Source of the DNA: Microlunatus elymi
Lineage (GTDB): Bacteria > Actinomycetota > Actinomycetes > Propionibacteriales > Propionibacteriaceae
Reading direction: 5' to 3'
Length of the DNA: 64,000 nt
Assembly: GCF_007362775.1 (NCBI RefSeq)
Contig: NZ_CP041692.1
Location: 310,001 to 374,000, forward strand
Below, piece by piece: positions 1 to 9,081 of this stretch (positions are counted from its first letter, which is position 1; the number at the start of each line of letters is the position of its first letter). The notes under the pieces were generated by a model. It saw nothing but the letters and a program-made list of their open reading frames with translations. It was not told the DNA's origin and did no database searches. The position numbers and the translations under genes were made by a program.

Positions 1-2
1 GC

Positions 3-1277
3 GCGCACGCGCGCGGCCTGCAGCATTGCCGGCTCAATCCGGACACCGTGATCATCACCCCCAGCGGCAACATCAAGATCGTCGGACTGCTGATCGAGGC
101 CGCGTTGCGTCCGCAGGAGTACGCGTCCGCACCGTCCGGCGCGCACGACCTGGAAGCCGCCGACATTCATGACCTCGGCCGGTTGCTGTACGCCTGCCTG
201 GTCGCCCGTTGGCCCGGCGGCGGCGAGTTCGGCCTGCCGCCGGCACCGCCGGCCACCGGCGCCGCCCAGGAGAGCGGCCACCCGTGGCTGACCCCGCGGC
301 AGGTCCGGCACGGCGTCTCGCCGACCCTGGACCGGGTCTGTGATCAGTTGCTCAGCGCGGTCCCGCGACAGCACGCGCCGCGGATCGTCACCGCCGCCGA
401 GTTGGTCGGCGAACTCGATCGGGTGCTCGGTTCGGCAGATGCCTCCAGCGACCTGGAGCGACGGCTCCGCCATCCGCATCCGCTCTTCCTGAGCGAGGAC
501 ACCGAGGCCGAGGACCCGTCCTTCGACACCGTCGCCGCCACCCCGTACGCCGTGGTGGAGCGGACCAGCAGCATCGCCGCCGGCACCAACACCTCCAGCC
601 CGAGCCGCCCGGCCGCGCCGACACTGCCCCCGACGCCACCGACACCCGAACCGGAACGGCGCCGCACCGGCCCACGCCGCTGGATCTGGCTGGTGGTGAT
701 CGCGCTGCTGATCGCCGCCGTGGTCGTCACCATCGTCACCTCCCGCGGTCTGGGTCCGGCCCGCAACGCCGAACAGTCTCCGAAGGCCAAGGCGTCGGCG
801 ACCGCGCCGGCCCCGCCGCAGCAGCTCAAGATCGTCGACGGTCACGACTTCGACCCGCCGCCGGGCAACGGCGAGGAGAACCCGGACGAGGTGAAGTACG
901 CCTACGACGGGGACCCGAAGACGCGCTGGCGGACGCTGTCCTACATCGGCAGCCCGAAACTGGGCAACCTCAAGCCGGGCGTCGGCATCGTCTTCGACCT
1001 CGGCGCGGCCAAGACGGTCGGCGAGGTGAAGCTGCTGCTGTCCGGCGACGGCACGAACCTGCAGATCCGGGTGCCGAAGTCGGACGGTGACGCTCCGGAC
1101 CTGGACCATCTGAAGAGCTGGCGTACGGTGGCCGAGCAGAAGGGGGCCGGCGGTTCCGCAACGCTGACCCTGAAGCAGCAGGTCGACACCCGCTACGTGT
1201 TGGTATTCCTCACCTCCCTGCCGAGGGAGGGGGGCAACTACCGCGGCGGCATCTACGAGGCCGAGGTTCTGTCGTGA
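3..1277 (+). CDS. Kinase-like membrane protein with C-terminal discoidin-like domain (5' end missing)
   Basis: The frame is open from the first bases of the window, so the gene starts upstream and 424 residues are visible. The first part (HARGLQH then a NPDTVIITPSGNIKI stretch) matches the catalytic-loop region of the degenerate kinase domain found next to or fused with the lipid II flippase MurJ in Actinobacteria; no HRD-type catalytic Asp is seen, so it is probably a pseudokinase. A proline-rich linker leads to one membrane segment (WIWLVVIALLIAAVVVTIV, about residues 227-246 of the visible part), then an extracellular domain with a DGDPKTRWRT core typical of discoidin/F5-8C-like folds. Its stop overlaps the sigM start by four bases (GTGA), so the two are probably translationally coupled. 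A role in regulating peptidoglycan precursor export is inferred from the family. Confidence 0.8.
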   Translation, partial: AHARGLQHCRLNPDTVIITPSGNIKIVGLLIEAALRPQEYASAPSGAHDLEAADIHDLGRLLYACLVARWPGGGEFGLPPAPPATGAAQESGHPWLTPRQVRHGVSPTLDRVCDQLLSAVPRQHAPRIVTAAELVGELDRVLGSADASSDLERRLRHPHPLFLSEDTEAEDPSFDTVAATPYAVVERTSSIAAGTNTSSPSRPAAPTLPPTPPTPEPERRRTGPRRWIWLVVIALLIAAVVVTIVTSRGLGPARNAEQSPKAKASATAPAPPQQLKIVDGHDFDPPPGNGEENPDEVKYAYDGDPKTRWRTLSYIGSPKLGNLKPGVGIVFDLGAAKTVGEVKLLLSGDGTNLQIRVPKSDGDAPDLDHLKSWRTVAEQKGAGGSATLTLKQQVDTRYVLVFLTSLPREGGNYRGGIYEAEVLS

Positions 1278-2047
1278 CGCCTACCCCGCCGGCGGCCGCA
1301 CCGGCCGAGCCGACCCGGGCTGCGGTGTCGGCTCCGGCGGATCGGCAGCGGGTGCCGACCACGCCGGCGGAGTTGGATCGGGCTGCCGGGCCGCTGTCCG
1401 AGTTGTCCGACAGCGAACTGATGGCCTCGCACGTCGCCGGCAATCCGTACGCGTTCTCGGTGCTGGTGGCCCGGCACAAGGACCGGATGTGGGCGGTCGC
1501 ACTGCGTACCATGCGTAACCCCGAGGACGCCGCGGACGCACTGCAGGACGCGTACATCTCCGCGTTCCGGCGGGCGGCCAGCTTCCGTGGCGAGGCGCAG
1601 GTGACGACCTGGCTGCACCGGGTGGTGGTCAACGCCTGCCTGGACCGGATCCGCCGTAACAAGGTACGGGCCGCCGATCCGCTGCCGGAGGATCCCGATC
1701 GGGCCGGAGAGCTGGCGGCAACCGGCGACACCGAGGATCCGGTGCTGCAGCGGGAGGAACGAGCCGACATCAACTCCGCGCTGGCCCGGCTGAACCCGGA
1801 CCAGCGCGCCGCCCTGGTACTGGTGGACATGGAGGGCTACTCGGTCGAGGACGCGGCGGCAATGCTCGGCTGCGCCACCGGCACCATCAAGAGCCGCTGT
1901 GCTCGCGGCCGAGCAAAACTGGTGCCATTACTCAGACATTTGCGGGAACCGGATGACGAGCCGGAACGTCGGTCGGACGGTGCCCGCACCAGATCCACCG
2001 AACCACCCGCGACCGCAGCGGCCGCCGATCGAGGAAGGACGGGTTGA
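1274..2047 (+). CDS. sigM: ECF RNA polymerase sigma factor SigM
   Basis: This 257-residue protein is an extracytoplasmic-function sigma factor that directs RNA polymerase to stress promoters. Region 2 is visible as RNPEDAADALQDAYISAFRR followed by TTWLHRVVVNACLDRIRR, and region 4 as LNPDQRAALVLVDMEGYSVEDAAAML with the helix-turn-helix GTIKSRCARGRAKL. It starts with GTG overlapping the preceding stop and is followed after 25 bases by a zinc anti-sigma factor gene. The order sigM, anti-sigma, trxB, trxA is the same as at the mycobacterial origin (known for M. tuberculosis sigM-rsmA-trxB2-trxC), which supports the SigM name. About 35 N-terminal residues before region 2 are Pro/Ala-rich and probably disordered. 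Confidence 0.9.
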   Translation: MTPTPPAAAPAEPTRAAVSAPADRQRVPTTPAELDRAAGPLSELSDSELMASHVAGNPYAFSVLVARHKDRMWAVALRTMRNPEDAADALQDAYISAFRRAASFRGEAQVTTWLHRVVVNACLDRIRRNKVRAADPLPEDPDRAGELAATGDTEDPVLQREERADINSALARLNPDQRAALVLVDMEGYSVEDAAAMLGCATGTIKSRCARGRAKLVPLLRHLREPDDEPERRSDGARTRSTEPPATAAAADRGRTG

Positions 2048-2072
2048 TGAACCGTCCCGTACGGGCCCCAGC

Positions 2073-2906
2073 ATGGTGAACCCACCGCAGCTGACCGACG
2101 GTCACCTCGACCGCGCCGACCACCTCGAACTGGATGAGCTGGCCGACGCGGCCGAAGGTTTGCTCGCACCCGAACGGATGCGGCAGGTCGATGCCCATCT
2201 GCGCGGCTGCGCCGATTGTCGATCCCTGGCCGGCGAGCTCGCCGGCGTCACCGACCAGCTGGCCACCGCGCCGGCTCCGTCGATGCCCGATGCGGTCTTC
2301 GCCCGGTTGCAGCAGACGCTGGCGCACGAGCACGCGTTGCGGCAGCCGGCCGCCGAATCCCGGCCGGCCGGTCACCCCGGGCAGTCCAGTGCCCCGGGTG
2401 CTTCCTCCGGAGCCCCGTACGCCGACAAGCCGAGCCCGCGGGTTCATGGCGGAGGTCGGGTCGAGAAGCCACGACTGGCTGAGCACTTCGCCGACACGCT
2501 CGGCACCCGCCGCGGGATGCGGGCCCGGTTCGCCGGCGGCGCGTTGGCGGCGACCGCACTGGCCGCCGCCGTCGGTTTCGGCGGGTACGTGGCCAGCGCC
2601 TCGGCCGGCGCTGCCGAGCCGTCGCAGGATCAGCCGATGGTGGTCAGCCCCGGAGCGTTGCACGCCAGCGCCGCCGCCGAGGTCGCCGAGGGCGACCTGT
2701 CCTCCTACCGTTTCACCCAGGCCTGGTTCTGCGTCCGCAAGGTCACCGACGGCAGGATCACCGGCATCCGCTCCACCGTGCTGAACGGGGACACCGGCTA
2801 CCTGGTCTTCCTCGACCGCGGCAACGGCGTCCGCGCCGTCTTCGTCACCGGCTGTGACACCGACACCCCCAAGGCCGGCCCCACCGTCACCCTCCCCGGC
2901 AAGTAG
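2073..2906 (+). CDS. Membrane-anchored zinc anti-sigma factor, SigM partner
   Basis: This 277-residue protein has the ZAS signature HLRGCADC (His42, Cys46, Cys49), which binds zinc and holds the cognate sigma factor. One membrane segment lies at about residues 153-175 (AGGALAATALAAAVGFGGYVA), followed by an extracytoplasmic domain of about 100 residues. The frame is open further upstream inside sigM, but the ATG at 2073 gives a protein that begins just before the ZAS domain and lies 25 bases after the sigM stop; no strong ribosome binding site is visible. The adjacency to sigM makes it the obvious partner. The extracellular domain (FCVRKVTDGRI, a C-terminal GCDTDTPKAG segment) has two cysteines that could sense the envelope redox state; that is speculation. 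Confidence 0.85.
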   Translation: MVNPPQLTDGHLDRADHLELDELADAAEGLLAPERMRQVDAHLRGCADCRSLAGELAGVTDQLATAPAPSMPDAVFARLQQTLAHEHALRQPAAESRPAGHPGQSSAPGASSGAPYADKPSPRVHGGGRVEKPRLAEHFADTLGTRRGMRARFAGGALAATALAAAVGFGGYVASASAGAAEPSQDQPMVVSPGALHASAAAEVAEGDLSSYRFTQAWFCVRKVTDGRITGIRSTVLNGDTGYLVFLDRGNGVRAVFVTGCDTDTPKAGPTVTLPGK

Positions 2907-3309
2907 GCGCCTGAGCCCGTCGAAGGACCCGAGCCCGTCGGAGGGCCCTGCGCCCGTCGAAGGGCCCCGGGCTCACCCACCTCACCGAAGTTGCGTGCCG
3001 AAGGTGCAGATTTCGGCGATGAGTCCGTGCTCCTTCGTCCCGCAAGTTCGGTGCGTGTCACCGGACGCGGGGGATCGAGGATGCCACGAGCACCCGGGGC
3101 ACGGGTGCGATGGGTTCTGCGGGTCGCGGATGGCGGAGGCCGGGTCCGGCCGCGAACACAATCACCCGCTGATTGACTCGAATCGCACGAGACCGGCCGA
3201 TTCAGCTCAATGGGCGGGTGATTTTATTCGCGAGCTTCCGGGCGCAGGGCCCCAAGGTGTCCCGACCGGATCTGCCGAATCCGCGCGACCGTCGCGGATT
3301 CCGGGCGGC
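2907..3309. other. Intergenic region with repeats and a long inverted repeat
   Basis: No gene is supported here. It begins with three degenerate copies of the dispersed CCTGAGC/GTCGAAGG repeat. A 13-base inverted repeat with one mismatch (CACCGAAGTTGCG at 2983-2995, CGCAAGTTCGGTG at 3041-3053) follows and could form a long hairpin, acting as a terminator for the convergent genes on both sides. Confidence 0.5.
2910..2968 (+). repeat. Three tandem degenerate copies of the CCTGAGC-N-GTCGAAGG dispersed repeat
   Basis: CCTGAGCCCGTCGAAGG, GAGCCCGTCGGAGG and GCGCCCGTCGAAGG follow each other directly after the anti-sigma stop. Related copies lie at 38039, 42791, 47962 and 60916 in this window. Confidence 0.75.
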
Positions 3310-3717
3310 TCAGGCGCCGCGGGTGGTGGCGATGTGCTCGATCAGCGCGGTGGTGGAGATCGACGGCGTACGCGGCAGGTAGACGACCTTGCAGAGGTCG
3401 GAGCAGAAGTCGAATTTTCCGGCCCAGTCGTCACCCATCACCAGCACGTCAGCCGCGTGTTCGGTGATGTAGTCCCGCTTGAGGTCCAGGCTCTCCTCCA
3501 CGAAGACCTGATCCACGGACTTGAGGTTGCCGACCAGCTCCAGACGTTCGTCCTGGCTGAAGACGGGGTTGCGGCCCTTTTTGGAGAAGTTCAGTGCGTC
3601 GGAGGACACACCCACGATCAGCCGATCGCCGAGCTCGGCGGCTCGGTTCAGCACCCTGACGTGTCCGACATGCAGCACATCGAAGGTCCCGAACGTGATC
3701 ACAGTGGTGTTGGACAC
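3310..3717 (-). CDS. Glycerol-3-phosphate cytidylyltransferase (TagD-like)
   Basis: The enzyme joins CTP and glycerol 3-phosphate to CDP-glycerol, a precursor of teichoic-acid-type polymers. The protein is 135 residues, the normal length for the family. HVGH (residues 16-19) is the nucleotidyltransferase HxGH motif and RTPSISTT (116-123) matches the RTxGISTT signature. The start chosen is GTG at 3717, five bases after GGAGAAG; the longer open frame upstream has no ribosome binding site and would add a basic tail not seen in the family. It stands alone between non-coding stretches, facing the anti-sigma gene. The family also includes FAD-synthetase-like and ethanolamine-phosphate enzymes, so the exact substrate is a family-level prediction. 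Confidence 0.85.
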   Translation of the reverse strand: MSNTTVITFGTFDVLHVGHVRVLNRAAELGDRLIVGVSSDALNFSKKGRNPVFSQDERLELVGNLKSVDQVFVEESLDLKRDYITEHAADVLVMGDDWAGKFDFCSDLCKVVYLPRTPSISTTALIEHIATTRGA

Positions 3718-4414
3718 GACTACTTCTCCCACGGGTTGCGCCGAATTCTTCAGGCTCGGCGGGTGACGATTCCGCCCAACCCTACGCATTGTCACCCGAT
3801 GGACGTGAATTCGTCGCCATTTCGTCCGCCACCGGCAATGTCGCCATGCTCACGGGCGCCAACTCGGTCTCCGTCGGTCTGCGGAGCTCGAACCGACCCC
3901 GCCGTACCTTTCCCCACCAGAGCAGGAAACCGACGCCGCAGCCCCGCGGCACCCCATCGTTCCCAGGACGAGTACGGGCGCGTACCTTGCTGCGACCCCG
4001 CACAAAGCTGGGCTGACTGGATCGGGCCCGGCACCCCGTCCTTCCCGGGACCCCTCCCTGCGCAGATTTCAGGAGGCTCCGGTCGCCTCCGGGCCCGTAT
4101 GGGTGCGTACCCTCCTGCAATTCTGCACAGGACGGGTTGATCCCGGCCTCAGGCACGAGACGGATCGGACTTCAGGAGGTTCTGGCCGCTCCGGGACGAG
4201 TATGGGTGCGCAGCCTCCTGCAACCTGGAGAAAGCTGGGTTGGTCCGGGTCGGCCGCTGCGGCATCACGCCCCCACCCGAGCTTGATGCAGACCCAGCCA
4301 CCGCGTTCGTTTCCCACCACAGCGGGAAACCAACCCGCCGCCCGCGGCACGCCCGTACGTTTCCCACCACAACGGGAACCGACGTAGGACGGGCGGAGGG
4401 AGCGACCGTCCACG
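3718..4414. other. Gene-free stretch with imperfect palindromic repeats
   Basis: No credible coding frame is seen. Three related units of about 46 bases occur at 3966-4012, 4091-4136 and 4193-4239 (GGACGAGTACGGGCGCG ... CAAAGCTGGG in the first). The second and third units are preceded by CAGGAGG and contain CCTCCTG about 40 bases later, so each can fold into a hairpin. A second family, GTTTCCC ... GGGAAAC palindromes, occurs near 3907, 4307 and 4358. The stretch precedes the tandem repeats of the trxB promoter. It may hold REP-like elements or structured RNA; nothing more can be said. Confidence 0.6.
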
Positions 4415-4498
4415 CTGGAACGCACTGGAATACGGCTGGAACGCACTGGAATACGGCTGGAACGCACTGGAATACGGCTGGAACGCACTGGAATAAGG
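4415..4498 (+). repeat. Four tandem 21-bp repeats upstream of trxB
   Basis: Four direct copies of a 21-bp unit start at 4415, 4436, 4457 and 4478; the first three are identical and the last differs by one base. Each unit contains two half-units, CTGGAACGCA and CTGGAATACGG, so CTGGAA recurs every 10-11 bp, eight times, on one face of the helix. The last copy supplies the -35 element of a likely trxB promoter. Confidence 0.95.
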
Positions 4499-4515
4499 GC
4501 GGTCCATGCCCGGTT
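4490..4515 (+). promoter_or_regulatory. Putative SigR/SigH-type promoter of trxB-trxA
   Basis: GGAAT (4490-4494) and GTT (4513-4515) are separated by exactly 18 bases, matching the GGGAAT-N18-GTT consensus of Streptomyces SigR and mycobacterial SigH promoters, which are known to drive thioredoxin genes under disulfide stress. The -35 element lies in the last copy of the 21-bp tandem repeat, and the trxB ATG is 68 bases downstream. Confidence 0.6.
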
Positions 4516-4583
4516 GCAGGTCGTGCCGGGCGGATCCTGCCCAGGTAGGGTGAGCGCGAACAGCTGGCGGGACAAGGAGTTCG

Positions 4584-5576
4584 ATGAGCAACAACCTTCG
4601 CGAACCAAACGACAACATTCGCGATGTGATCATTGTCGGCAGCGGGCCGGCGGGCTACACGGCCGCCATTTACGCCGCCCGCGCGGAGTTGAAGCCACTG
4701 GTGTTCGAGGGCTCGATCACCGCCGGCGGCGCGCTGATCAACACCACCGAGGTGGAGAACTTCCCCGGCTTCCCCGAGGGCGTGATGGGCCCGCAGCTGA
4801 TGAGTCGGATGCGCGACCAGGCCGAGCGCTTCGGCGCCGAGTTGATCCCCGACGACATCGTCTCGATGGAGCTGACCGGCGACATCAAGACCGTGACCGA
4901 CACCGAGGGCACCGAACATCGGGCCAAGACGGTGATCTTGGCGATGGGGTCGGCGTACCGCAAACTCGGACTGCCGGACGAGGATCGACTCAGCGGACAC
5001 GGCGTTTCCTGGTGCGCGACCTGTGACGGATTCTTCTTCAAGGACAAGGACATCGCGGTGGTCGGCGGTGGCGACTCGGCCATGGAGGAAGCCACCTTCC
5101 TGAGCCGCTTCGGCAAGTCGGTGACCATCGTGCATCGCCGCGACGAGCTGCGCGCGAGCAAGATCATGGCCGACCGCGCCCAGGCCGATCCCAAGATCAA
5201 CTTCGCCTGGGATTCTGAGGTCGCCGACATCAACGGCGACAACTCGGTTCGTTCGATCACGCTGCGCGACACCCGGACCGGCGAGACACGTGACCTGGAG
5301 ATCTCCGGCCTGTTCATCGCGGTCGGTCACGATCCCCGATCCGAACTGGTGAAGGGTCAGGTGGACCTCGACGACGAGGGTTACGTCCTCACCGAGGGGC
5401 GCAGCACTCGGACGAATCTGACCGGCGTCTTCGCCTGTGGCGACCTGGTCGACCACACCTACCGGCAAGCCATCACGGCTGCGGGTTCGGGATGTTCGGC
5501 CGCGCTGGACGCCGAACGTCACGTGGCCGACCTGGCCGACGCAGCAGCGCTGGCCGAGCCGGCCGTCGTCGGTTGA
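4584..5576 (+). CDS. trxB: Thioredoxin reductase
   Basis: This 330-residue cytosolic flavoenzyme passes electrons from NADPH through FAD and a redox-active disulfide to thioredoxin. The FAD-binding GSGPAG lies at residues 19-24, the active-site WCATC has Cys144 and Cys147, and the NADPH-binding GGGDSA is at 161-166. The C-terminal VFACGDLVD is the second FAD motif. The ATG at 4584 follows AAGGAG at a good distance. The thioredoxin gene starts 62 bases after the stop, so the two are probably one transcript. The upstream SigR-like promoter suggests induction by disulfide stress. Confidence 0.97.
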   Translation: MSNNLREPNDNIRDVIIVGSGPAGYTAAIYAARAELKPLVFEGSITAGGALINTTEVENFPGFPEGVMGPQLMSRMRDQAERFGAELIPDDIVSMELTGDIKTVTDTEGTEHRAKTVILAMGSAYRKLGLPDEDRLSGHGVSWCATCDGFFFKDKDIAVVGGGDSAMEEATFLSRFGKSVTIVHRRDELRASKIMADRAQADPKINFAWDSEVADINGDNSVRSITLRDTRTGETRDLEISGLFIAVGHDPRSELVKGQVDLDDEGYVLTEGRSTRTNLTGVFACGDLVDHTYRQAITAAGSGCSAALDAERHVADLADAAALAEPAVVG

Positions 5577-5638
5577 GCCGAGTGTCGGAGCCCGGCGACA
5601 CAATCACGTACGCGAACAACCAACAGCTAGGAGCAGCA

Positions 5639-5962
5639 ATGGGTGCAGTCAGTGACGTCACCGACGCCGATTTCGAGGAGCGGGTGCTCAAGTCCGACAA
5701 GCCCGTGATGGTCGACTACTGGGCCGACTGGTGCGGGCCGTGCAAGCAGGTCAGCCCGATCATCGAGGAGTTGGCCGAGGCGCACGGCGACAAGATCACG
5801 TTCGTCAAGATGGACACCAACACCAATCCGGTGACGCCGGCCAACAATCACGTCCTCGGGCTGCCAACCATCCAGGTGTACGTGGGCGGCGAGTTGGTGA
5901 AGGCGTTCAAGGGTGCCAAGTCCAAGTCGGTGCTCAAGGGCGCCATCGAGGAATACCTCTGA
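5639..5962 (+). CDS. trxA: Thioredoxin
   Basis: This 107-residue protein has the active site WCGPC (Cys32, Cys35), the buried Asp26 and the cis-proline segment GLPTIQVY, all standard for thioredoxin, the general protein disulfide reductant. The ATG at 5639 follows AGGAG by six bases; a GTG at 5582 would add 19 residues without a ribosome binding site. It forms an operon with trxB and ends in a strong terminator. Confidence 0.95.
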   Translation: MGAVSDVTDADFEERVLKSDKPVMVDYWADWCGPCKQVSPIIEELAEAHGDKITFVKMDTNTNPVTPANNHVLGLPTIQVYVGGELVKAFKGAKSKSVLKGAIEEYL

Positions 5963-5977
5963 GCACTGACTTCTCGT

Positions 5978-6004
5978 AGTCCCCGGGCCCGATGCCCGGG
6001 GACT
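5978..6004 (+). terminator. Terminator after trxA
   Basis: An 11-bp perfect stem (AGTCCCCGGGC paired with GCCCGGGGACT) closes a five-base loop 15 bases after the trxA stop and is followed by a weak T-rich run. Confidence 0.8.
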
Positions 6005-6127
6005 TCGTCGTTTCAGGTTTGAGGACCTTGATCAAGCCGCACGGTGATCGCATCGACCCGAGCGGCAACACGGTGACCCGGAAGAGCCCGGGCAATCACA
6101 CATCGATCATTTGGGACTGGTGAACCA

Positions 6128-6511
6128 ATGGCTGACTACTGGGATCTGCCGGGATTGGCAGAGGTGTATTTCGAGGACAGCTGGGTGCTCGACGTGATCG
6201 CCCAGCCGGGGCGGGTCGGGCTGGACATGGACATCGTGCTGCGCGAGTCGCATCCCGACTATCGGCCCCCGGCGCCGGGTGAGCAGTACTGCTATCGGCG
6301 GGGTCGGCTGATCTTCGCGCAGGTCCGTTCACTGAGCTGGCAGGACCAGGGGGCGCCGCCGGCCACCGACGCCTCGGGTGATCATGACTACGGCTCGATC
6401 GACGAGTTCGAGGTGGAGGAGGGCAACTTCACCCTGACCGGAGACTTCGGCACCGTCCGGCTGACGTCGGCGGCACCGCAGATCGTGTGGGCGCCGACCG
6501 CCGGTAGCTGA
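6128..6511 (+). CDS. Small hypothetical protein
   Basis: A 127-residue acidic soluble protein without a recognised domain. It has no signal peptide or membrane segment. Hydrophobic and acidic strands alternate (WVLDVIAQPGRVGLDMDIVLRES, then YGSIDEFEVEEGNFTLTGDFGTVRLTS), suggesting a small all-beta fold. Its TGA directly abuts the reversed stop of the mannonate dehydratase gene (TGA|TCA), so the two genes converge with no spacer. The codon pattern and the ATG 123 bases after the trxA terminator support a real gene; function unknown. Confidence 0.65.
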   Translation: MADYWDLPGLAEVYFEDSWVLDVIAQPGRVGLDMDIVLRESHPDYRPPAPGEQYCYRRGRLIFAQVRSLSWQDQGAPPATDASGDHDYGSIDEFEVEEGNFTLTGDFGTVRLTSAAPQIVWAPTAGS

Positions 6512-7750
6512 TCACCAATCGTGCACGGTGCCGTCGGCCAAGCGGTTGAACGGCAGATAGGCCGTCTGGTAGGGGTACTTCCCCGCCTCGTCCACGTTCA
6601 ACTCGACCCCCAAGCCCGGCTTGTCACCCGGATGCAGATAGCCGTCGGTGAAGGTCATCGACTGTTCGAAGACCGCGTTGGTCTTGGCGCCGTGCGGCAT
6701 GTACTCCTGGATGCCGAAGTTGTGGATGGCAAGATCAAGATGCAGCCCGGCCGCGAAGCCGACCGGCGAGATGTCGGTCGGTCCGTGGATACCGGACTTG
6801 ATCTGATACTGCCCGGCGTACTCCAAGATCTTCTTCAGCTGGGTGATGCCACCGGTGTGGGTGATCGCACTGCGTACGTAGTCGATCAACTGTTCCTTGA
6901 TCAACAGCTGGTAATCCCAAACAGTGTTGAAGATCTCGCCGATCGCCAGCGGAGTGGTGGTGTGCTGGCGGACCAGCCGCAGCGCCTCCTGATTCTCGGC
7001 CGGAGTGCAATCCTCCAACCAGAAAAGATCGTACGGCTCCAACGCCTTGCCGAGCTTGGCCGCCTGGATCGGCGTCATCCGGTGATGCCCGTCATGCAGC
7101 AGCGGCAGCTGGGGCCCGAACTCGTTGCGAACAGCCTCGAACACCGTCGGCAGATGCCGCAAGTAGGCGCGGGTGTCCCAGTCCTCCTCCGGCGGCCGCA
7201 ACGCCCGCTGGGCCGGCTCGTAATGATCATCACGATCATCGCCGGGCACCGGTTCGACCTTCGCGTGGACACCGTAGATCGCCCGCAGACCGGGCACGCC
7301 GGACTGCACCCGGATCGCCCGGAAACCCTGCTCCTGATGCGTTCTGATGCTGTCGAAGAGCTCCGGCAGCTCGCTGCCGCTGGCGTGGCCGTAGGCCAGG
7401 ATCCCGTTCCGGCTGGCTCCGCCGAGCAACTGATAGAGCGGCAACCCGGCCTGCTTGGCCTTGATGTCCCACAGCGCCACGTCGACTGCGGCGATGGCGG
7501 CCATGGTCACCGGACCACGCCGCCAGTAGGCGCTGCGATAGAGGAACTGCCAGGTGTCCTCGATGTTCTGCGGATCCCGTTCGATCAACAGCGGGACGAC
7601 ATGATCCTTCAGGTACGAGGCGACGGACAGCTCGCGGCCGTTCAGGGTCGCGTCACCGAGACCGGTGATCCCGTCGTCCGTGGTGATCTTCAACGTGACG
7701 AAGTTGCGATCCGGGCTGGTGATGATCACCTCGGCCGACTTGATCAACAT
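6512..7750 (-). CDS. manD: D-mannonate dehydratase, enolase superfamily (ManD/RspA-like)
   Basis: The enzyme removes water from D-mannonate to give 2-keto-3-deoxygluconate in uronic acid breakdown. The protein has 412 residues, the normal ManD length. Metal ligands are visible as Asp220 (LLHDGHHR), Glu246 (LEDCTPAEN) and Glu272 (AIGEIFN), and His222 two residues after the first ligand is characteristic of the ManD group. The ATG follows AGGAG by five bases. It is the last gene of a leftward operon, eight bases after the fructuronate reductase gene, which makes its own substrate. Some RspA-like proteins of this family have low activity or act on D-gluconate, so activity rests on context and motifs. 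Confidence 0.88.
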   Translation of the reverse strand: MLIKSAEVIITSPDRNFVTLKITTDDGITGLGDATLNGRELSVASYLKDHVVPLLIERDPQNIEDTWQFLYRSAYWRRGPVTMAAIAAVDVALWDIKAKQAGLPLYQLLGGASRNGILAYGHASGSELPELFDSIRTHQEQGFRAIRVQSGVPGLRAIYGVHAKVEPVPGDDRDDHYEPAQRALRPPEEDWDTRAYLRHLPTVFEAVRNEFGPQLPLLHDGHHRMTPIQAAKLGKALEPYDLFWLEDCTPAENQEALRLVRQHTTTPLAIGEIFNTVWDYQLLIKEQLIDYVRSAITHTGGITQLKKILEYAGQYQIKSGIHGPTDISPVGFAAGLHLDLAIHNFGIQEYMPHGAKTNAVFEQSMTFTDGYLHPGDKPGLGVELNVDEAGKYPYQTAYLPFNRLADGTVHDW

Positions 7751-7758
7751 CGATGCTC

Positions 7759-9081
7759 CTACTTGACGTCCAGCTGCTTGAGTTGATCACCGATCGCCGC
7801 TGCCAACTCGTGATCATCGGCCAGGTCAGCGCCGAAGAATTCAAGCATGACAGGGATTCGCGCCGACGGCGTCGCGGTTTCGGCCGACGCGAAGCGCGAG
7901 TACAGCTCCGCCACACCTTGATCATTGACCCGATCGGTGCCCAGGTGGATCAGCCAGCCGGCCAGCGTGGCCGGCGTGCCCGGATCCAGCGGCAGCCGCG
8001 CGGCCCGCCGGGCCCGGTAGATGCCCAGTGTCCGGTTCGGCAGCTTCTGCGAACCGTCGCCGGCGATCTGGATCAGGTTGTGCCGGATCCGCGGATTGCG
8101 GAAGCGGACCCGCAGCGCCTCGCACGCACGCTCGATCTCCGCCGCGTCGAACGGCAGCACCTCGGCCGCTGCAGACCACAGCGCCTCCAGCAACTCGGTG
8201 CAGCGCGGGTCGGCCATGGTCTGGTCGATGGTCGCGTGGCCGAGCGCCAGACCGTAGTAGGCCAGCATCGAGTGGCCCGCGTTCAGCAGCCACAGCTTGC
8301 GCTGCTCGTACGGGGCCACGTCGTCGACGACGGTCACACCGACCTGATCCCAGGCGGGACGTCCTGCCGGGAAGTCACCGGCGATCACCCATTCGGTGAA
8401 CGGCTCGCAGACGACCGGCATGTTGTCGATCGCCTGCTCGGCGCCCTGCTCGCGCAGCCAGGCGGTGGCCAGCTCCCGATCGGCATCGGTGGTGGCCGGT
8501 GTGATCCGATCCACCATGGTGCTCGGAAAGCTCGCCGACGTTTCGATCCAGGCCGCCAGGTCGTCGTCCCACTGCCCGGCCAGCTCGCGTACGGTCCGGC
8601 CCAGCACCTCGCCGTTGCTGGCCAGGTTGTCGCAGCTGATCACCGCCACCGGCCCGAGCCCGGCCTGCCGCCGGGTCTGCAGTCCGTACAGCAATCGCGA
8701 CATCGCCGAACCCGGACGACCCGCCTGCAACGCGGGCAGATCGTCCGGCGTGACCCGATAACCGGCCTCAGTGATCGTCATGGTGACCAGCTGCAGATCG
8801 TCGACCAGCCAGGCGTCGCGCCAGGCGTCCTGGTCGGCACCGGCCGAGGCCGCGCGGATGCTGTTGATCAACTCCAGCTTGTCGCCGTCGGCGCCGCGTT
8901 CGATCAAGGTGTAACCGAATCCCTGTGCAGCAAGGGTTTCTGCGGCATCGGGCTTGCGGCCGGTGAAGGCGTGGATGCCGGTTTGTTGTCCGGTGAGCTG
9001 CTCGGCACGGTGGGTGTAGTAGGCCTGATGGGCGCGGAAGAAGGCGCCCAGACCCAGGTGGATCGTGCGCGGGTCGCTCAC
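7759..9081 (-). CDS. uxuB: Mannitol dehydrogenase family protein, probable D-fructuronate reductase
   Basis: This 440-residue polyol dehydrogenase is expected to reduce D-fructuronate to D-mannonate with NADH. The N-terminal [17 protein letters not shown] is the family's nucleotide-binding start, and the C-terminal half carries [18 protein letters not shown], which contains the catalytic-region KxxxxNxxH-type segment (KLWLLNAGH). It starts with GTG overlapping the previous gene by four bases and is followed by manD after eight bases. The pairing with ManD favours fructuronate reductase over mannitol or arabinitol dehydrogenase; the uxuB name is by context. Confidence 0.82.
   Translation of the reverse strand: MSDPRTIHLGLGAFFRAHQAYYTHRAEQLTGQQTGIHAFTGRKPDAAETLAAQGFGYTLIERGADGDKLELINSIRAASAGADQDAWRDAWLVDDLQLVTMTITEAGYRVTPDDLPALQAGRPGSAMSRLLYGLQTRRQAGLGPVAVISCDNLASNGEVLGRTVRELAGQWDDDLAAWIETSASFPSTMVDRITPATTDADRELATAWLREQGAEQAIDNMPVVCEPFTEWVIAGDFPAGRPAWDQVGVTVVDDVAPYEQRKLWLLNAGHSMLAYYGLALGHATIDQTMADPRCTELLEALWSAAAEVLPFDAAEIERACEALRVRFRNPRIRHNLIQIAGDGSQKLPNRTLGIYRARRAARLPLDPGTPATLAGWLIHLGTDRVNDQGVAELYSRFASAETATPSARIPVMLEFFGADLADDHELAAAIGDQLKQLDVK

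Noticed and set aside
2854-4140. Open frame of 428 codons across the repeats and the tagD-like gene
   Set aside because: It runs antisense to a gene with clear motifs and through non-coding repeats; its sequence is low-complexity Pro/Arg.
4415-4498. Tandem repeats as a CRISPR array
   Set aside because: The 21-bp units are directly adjacent with no spacers, and no cas genes are present.
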